Positions 12,962-15,861 of a stretch of 15,861 nucleotides of DNA are shown one piece after another. A model generated the notes under the pieces. That model made no database searches, was not told the DNA's origin, and saw only the letters and a program-made list of their open reading frames with translations. Where the stretch lies: positions 1-15,861 of the forward strand of contig JALVLD010000037.1 in the NCBI GenBank assembly GCA_027033525.1. The letters run 5' to 3'. Within the stretch, counting starts at the first letter, position 1, and each line of letters starts with the position of its first letter. The stretch is from Candidatus Dojkabacteria bacterium. Lineage in GTDB: Bacteria; Patescibacteriota; Dojkabacteria; GCA-002793355. The position numbers and the translations under genes are program-made.

Positions 12962-14563
12962 ATGGCAATAACTAGATTTGCACCAAGTCCAACAGGCCCA
13001 ATGCACATAGGAGGTTTGCGACAAGCTTTGTTTTCATATGCTTTAGCCAAAAAAACAAATGGCAAGTTTATACTTCGTTTAGAAGATACAGATCGTAAGC
13101 GCTTTGCTCCTGGTTCAGGTAAAGAAATAATAGATTTATTAAATTATTTTGGACTTTCTCCAGACTTAGCACCAACTAATGAGCAAATAGCCAAGATGGA
13201 AGCTGGAGAGTTTGCAGGCTTTTTAGGTGATTGGATGTTTCATATAGATGAGATTACTAAAGTAAAAGATGAAGATTTTTCAGATATTTTTGTGCAAACC
13301 CAACGTTTACCTGTTTATCAAAAATATGCTTGGCAACTTGTAAAAAATGGTTATGCTTATTTTTGTTTTTGTTCTCCTGAACGCTTAGAAAAGGTTAATA
13401 AAGAGCGTCTTAAAAAAGGTTTACAACCAGGTTACGATGGGTATTGTAAAATTCATTACACTTTAGAGCAGGCTTTAGAAAAAATAAAAGCAGGTGAGCC
13501 GTATGTGGTTAGAATGAATACAAGCAAAGCTAAAGAGCTTTTTGGTAGTACTAAAATTAAAGTGCAAGATGAAATCTTAGATACTTTAGAATTTGATTTT
13601 AATAATGTGAATGATCAAGTTTTAATAAAGTCTGATGGTATACCAACATATCATTTAGCAGTAGTTGTAGATGATCATCTAATGGGAGTAACCCATATGA
13701 TGCGTGGTTATGAATGGATTTCATCAACTCCTAAACAAGTATTTTTATACAAAGCTTTAGGTTGGGAAATGCCAAAGTTTATACATTTGCCAATAATTTT
13801 AGATCCTTCTGGCGGTAAACTCTCTAAACGTAAAGGGAGCGTAGCTACAATAGATTTTTTACGTGAAGGATATTTAAAAGAAGCATTGTTAAATTTTTTA
13901 ATGTTACTTGGTTGGGCACCGCAAAAAGGCGATACTCAGGAATTTTTCACTTTAGAAGAGTTTATAGATAAATTTAGTATTAATGGTGTAAATAAGGCCA
14001 ATCCAACCTTTAACAGAGAAAAATTATTATGGTTTAATGGGCAATATATTAGAAAATTACCAGATGCAGATTTTATGCAAGCCTTTCGCGATTGGTTGCA
14101 GCAGTATTTTGTACCGCAAGACAATACTGATAGTTTGCTAAAAGAACTTATACTTAAAGATGGTAGTTTACCTTCAAAATTGGAATTAGTGCGTCCTAGA
14201 ATTAAATTGCTTTCCGATGCTTTAAGTTTATTAAAATTCTTTTATATAGAGCCAGAATTGCTAGATTATAGGGATATAAAAGGCGTAAAACGTTATTCTG
14301 CCGATATTCTAGCTAAAGCTTTGTTGGAATATATAAATGTGCATGCTAGTTTAATGAAAGATAAAGAGAAGTGGGTTAGTACAGTTCGTCAGATCGCTGA
14401 CAAATTCAACATAAAGCATGCTGATTTGTTTATGTTAATACGTTTAGCCGTAGTAGGCTCACCTGTTTCTGTACCTTTATGGGAAGGTTTTATTTTAATG
14501 GATTCAGACGTTATTTTATCCAGGCTAAATAATTATTTAGATTGGCTTAGTAATCTTAAGTAA
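12962..14563 (+). CDS. gltX: Glutamyl-tRNA synthetase
   Basis: GluRS charges tRNA-Glu, and in many bacteria also mischarges tRNA-Gln for later amidation. In 533 residues the class I signatures are FAPSPTGPMHIGGLRQALF (HIGH motif as HIGG, residues 15-18) and LRLEDTDRKR. VYQKYAWQLVKNGYAYFCFC and the catalytic-domain GIPTYHLAVVVDDHLMGVTHMMRG region follow, and KLSKRKGS (KMSKS motif, near 286-293) is in place. The C-terminal anticodon-binding region continues to the end. It is longer than many bacterial GluRS (about 470-490), and the connecting region (about 60-120) seems enlarged. Whether it is discriminating cannot be decided from sequence; no gatCAB or glnS gene is in the window. It is followed by fmt after 12 nt, so the two are probably one transcript. 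The start is leaderless. Confidence 0.97.
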   Translation: MAITRFAPSPTGPMHIGGLRQALFSYALAKKTNGKFILRLEDTDRKRFAPGSGKEIIDLLNYFGLSPDLAPTNEQIAKMEAGEFAGFLGDWMFHIDEITKVKDEDFSDIFVQTQRLPVYQKYAWQLVKNGYAYFCFCSPERLEKVNKERLKKGLQPGYDGYCKIHYTLEQALEKIKAGEPYVVRMNTSKAKELFGSTKIKVQDEILDTLEFDFNNVNDQVLIKSDGIPTYHLAVVVDDHLMGVTHMMRGYEWISSTPKQVFLYKALGWEMPKFIHLPIILDPSGGKLSKRKGSVATIDFLREGYLKEALLNFLMLLGWAPQKGDTQEFFTLEEFIDKFSINGVNKANPTFNREKLLWFNGQYIRKLPDADFMQAFRDWLQQYFVPQDNTDSLLKELILKDGSLPSKLELVRPRIKLLSDALSLLKFFYIEPELLDYRDIKGVKRYSADILAKALLEYINVHASLMKDKEKWVSTVRQIADKFNIKHADLFMLIRLAVVGSPVSVPLWEGFILMDSDVILSRLNNYLDWLSNLK

Positions 14564-14575
14564 TTAAAGTCTAGC

Positions 14576-15448
14576 ATGTCAAAAATTATTATTTTGTTAT
14601 CGTCTAGAGCTCATGTTTTAAAACCTGTTTTAAGTAGTTTAGGGTATAGTATTAAAGCATACAATACCCATGACATACAAAATTGGAACAGGTGGCATAA
14701 GCAAGTTAGTAATAGTTCGCAAGAAATTTTAGGAGGATTAGTGTACAATTTTGGCAAGATTATTCCTGCAAATATTGTTAAAACTTTTAATTTTATTAAT
14801 ATTCATTTTTCTTTGTTGCCAAAATATAGAGGAGCTAACCCAGTAGGTGCTGCAATATTAAATGGCGATTTACATACTGGAATAACATTTCATAAAGTAG
14901 TAGAACAGTTAGATGCCGGAAATATTGTATATGCACAAAAGTTTGAAATACCAAAAGGACTTACTACTGGAGAGCTTTTTGAATTTTTAGAAAATAAGCT
15001 GTTAAAATTATTGCCTAAAGTATTAGTCCCAACCATTTGGAAAGAGCCTGGAAATCCTCAAAAAGGAGACATTAGTTTTGCTTCTAAATTTTCTAAAAAA
15101 TTAGCTAATTTAAACCCTTGCATATTAACTGCTCAAGAAGTAGAGCGAAGAATTTTAGCATTTAACCCTGAGCCTCTGGCTTATTTTAAAGTATTATTTG
15201 ATTTATCTAATGGCAAAGGTGAGAAATTAAAGGTGCGAAAATTAGTAGTCTATAAAGCAAAAGTTTTGGATGCTCCTTTAGTAGTAAAACCAGGTGAATT
15301 TGTATTTATACGTAAGCAAGGATTGTATTTAGGTACCTTAGTAGGAACTATATTTATAGAGTCTGCAGCAATTGAAGGCAAGAAGAAATTAAATACTGAT
15401 CAACTTTTAACATTAAAAGGCAAAATTATAAAAGCAGTATGTCTCTAA
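14576..15448 (+). CDS. fmt: Methionyl-tRNA formyltransferase with a shortened N-terminal region
   Basis: Fmt formylates Met-tRNA(fMet) with 10-formyl-tetrahydrofolate to make the initiator. The 290-residue protein has the catalytic residues in place: N75 and H77 in INIHFSLLPKYRGANP, and D113 in EQLDAGNI. TGITFHKV lies between, and the C-terminal OB-like tRNA-binding domain (about 180-290) includes AFNPEPLAYF and a Lys-rich stretch. The catalytic Asn is near residue 75 rather than about 106 as in E. coli. The N-terminal Rossmann half is therefore about 30 residues shorter, missing the usual GTP-x-F loop and the QPDRP-type segment. The start at ATG 14576 follows gltX closely and no earlier in-frame start is apparent. 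The stop overlaps the next gene by 10 nt. Identity is fairly secure; a sugar-formyltransferase relative is less likely. Confidence 0.9.
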   Translation: MSKIIILLSSRAHVLKPVLSSLGYSIKAYNTHDIQNWNRWHKQVSNSSQEILGGLVYNFGKIIPANIVKTFNFINIHFSLLPKYRGANPVGAAILNGDLHTGITFHKVVEQLDAGNIVYAQKFEIPKGLTTGELFEFLENKLLKLLPKVLVPTIWKEPGNPQKGDISFASKFSKKLANLNPCILTAQEVERRILAFNPEPLAYFKVLFDLSNGKGEKLKVRKLVVYKAKVLDAPLVVKPGEFVFIRKQGLYLGTLVGTIFIESAAIEGKKKLNTDQLLTLKGKIIKAVCL

Positions 15449-15861
15449 AAATGTATAGCTGCGATACATATTGGTGGGATTTGTTAAAAATTTTCCATAA
15501 ATACTTAGCTTTTCGTACAGAACCCGATAGGAACGAAATTGAGCAATTATTCACAAAAGCACTTTTTAAAGATAAGGGAATTTCTAATTTTTTCCCCGAT
15601 GTGGATGCATTGTTTTATGGTGGAGCAGTGGTCTTAGACAAGCTAGATGTAAAGCATATGTATTTTAATATCTGGGGTAAGCGTAGGCTTGCTGAAATAC
15701 TTTTCTTATACCCTTTATATGCAGCATTTAAAGACAAATTTAGCCCAAGACTTAGCCCAGATTTATTTGATTTAATTACTATAAATTTATATATTTTTTG
15801 CAATAAAAATAAAATAGAAAGAAAAGATGACATAAAGGAGCTTAAGCAGTCTCAAGAGTGT
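15439..15861 (+). CDS. Unrecognised protein, partial (C-terminus beyond right edge)
   Basis: An open frame of 141 codons starts at ATG 15439, overlapping the last 10 bases of fmt, and runs to the window edge without a stop. The overlap implies translational coupling within the gltX-fmt unit. The sequence begins MSLKMYSCDTYWWDLLKIF and is rich in aromatic and charged residues. Features include FPDVDALFYGG (about residues 52-62), DKLDVKHMYFNIWGKRRLAE and SPRLSPDLFDLI. It has no signal peptide and no clear membrane segment. I recognise no family. ATG 15451 is an alternative start four codons in. Its position suggests a link to translation, but that is only context. Confidence 0.75.
   Translation, partial: MSLKMYSCDTYWWDLLKIFHKYLAFRTEPDRNEIEQLFTKALFKDKGISNFFPDVDALFYGGAVVLDKLDVKHMYFNIWGKRRLAEILFLYPLYAAFKDKFSPRLSPDLFDLITINLYIFCNKNKIERKDDIKELKQSQEC

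Noticed and set aside
12780..12968. 62-codon minus-strand frame through the GC hairpin
   Set aside because: It covers the end of the SPFH gene and the hairpin antisense and has no start-site features; chance frame.
1..15861. Stop-codon reassignment as in some candidate phyla (UGA as Gly)
   Set aside because: TGA ends hsdS exactly where an HsdS should end, and the genes read full length with the standard code; the interrupting codon is TAA.
1..15861. CRISPR arrays, insertion sequences or an origin of replication
   Set aside because: No regularly spaced repeats, transposase motifs, terminal inverted repeats or DnaA-box clusters were seen.

Overview
The window looks like a compact, AT-rich (roughly 35-38% GC) bacterial chromosome segment. 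Standard-code stops, very tight gene packing, leaderless genes with TATAAT boxes, a stand-alone 5S rRNA gene, a short YidC lacking the periplasmic domain, and small divergent housekeeping enzymes suggest a reduced-genome bacterium, most plausibly of the Candidate Phyla Radiation (Patescibacteria). That assignment is inference from gene style; there is no 16S rRNA here to test it.

Left part (1-3910, minus strand): a restriction-modification operon. A promoter near 3881-3909 drives a leader with a 32-codon mini-ORF and a strong hairpin. It is followed by a methyltransferase with an N-terminal PD-(D/E)XK nuclease-like domain (hsdM-like), a two-TRD specificity subunit (hsdS) and an unrecognised gene that overlaps hsdS and runs off the left edge. 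No separate hsdR is visible, so the layout resembles BcgI-type R-M-fusion plus S systems. A tRNA-Pro(CGG) gene lies upstream on the same strand.

Middle (4116-10944): divergent from the tRNA are thymidylate kinase, an unrecognised G-rich ORF and a small single-membrane-span protein. Convergent with these are a tRNA-dihydrouridine synthase and a large exported PGRP-type N-acetylmuramoyl-L-alanine amidase, transcribed divergently from yidC. A tandem HAD protein then converges on yidC. These genes cover nucleotide supply, tRNA modification, membrane-protein insertion and cell-wall turnover.

Right part (11085-15861): a free-standing 5S rRNA gene with its own promoter and T-tract. Its 3' end is overlapped antisense by a P-loop NTPase gene broken by one in-frame TAA. 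A symmetrical bidirectional promoter separates that gene from an SPFH/prohibitin-like membrane protein, which ends in a very stable GC hairpin. Then come gltX, fmt and an unrecognised partial gene, closely linked as an apparent translation-related operon.

A recurring regulatory theme is a -10 box 5-7 nt before the start codon (tmk, the amidase, yidC, the HAD gene, gltX, and probably the small membrane protein). This predicts leaderless mRNAs. Genes inside operons mostly lack a clear Shine-Dalgarno sequence.
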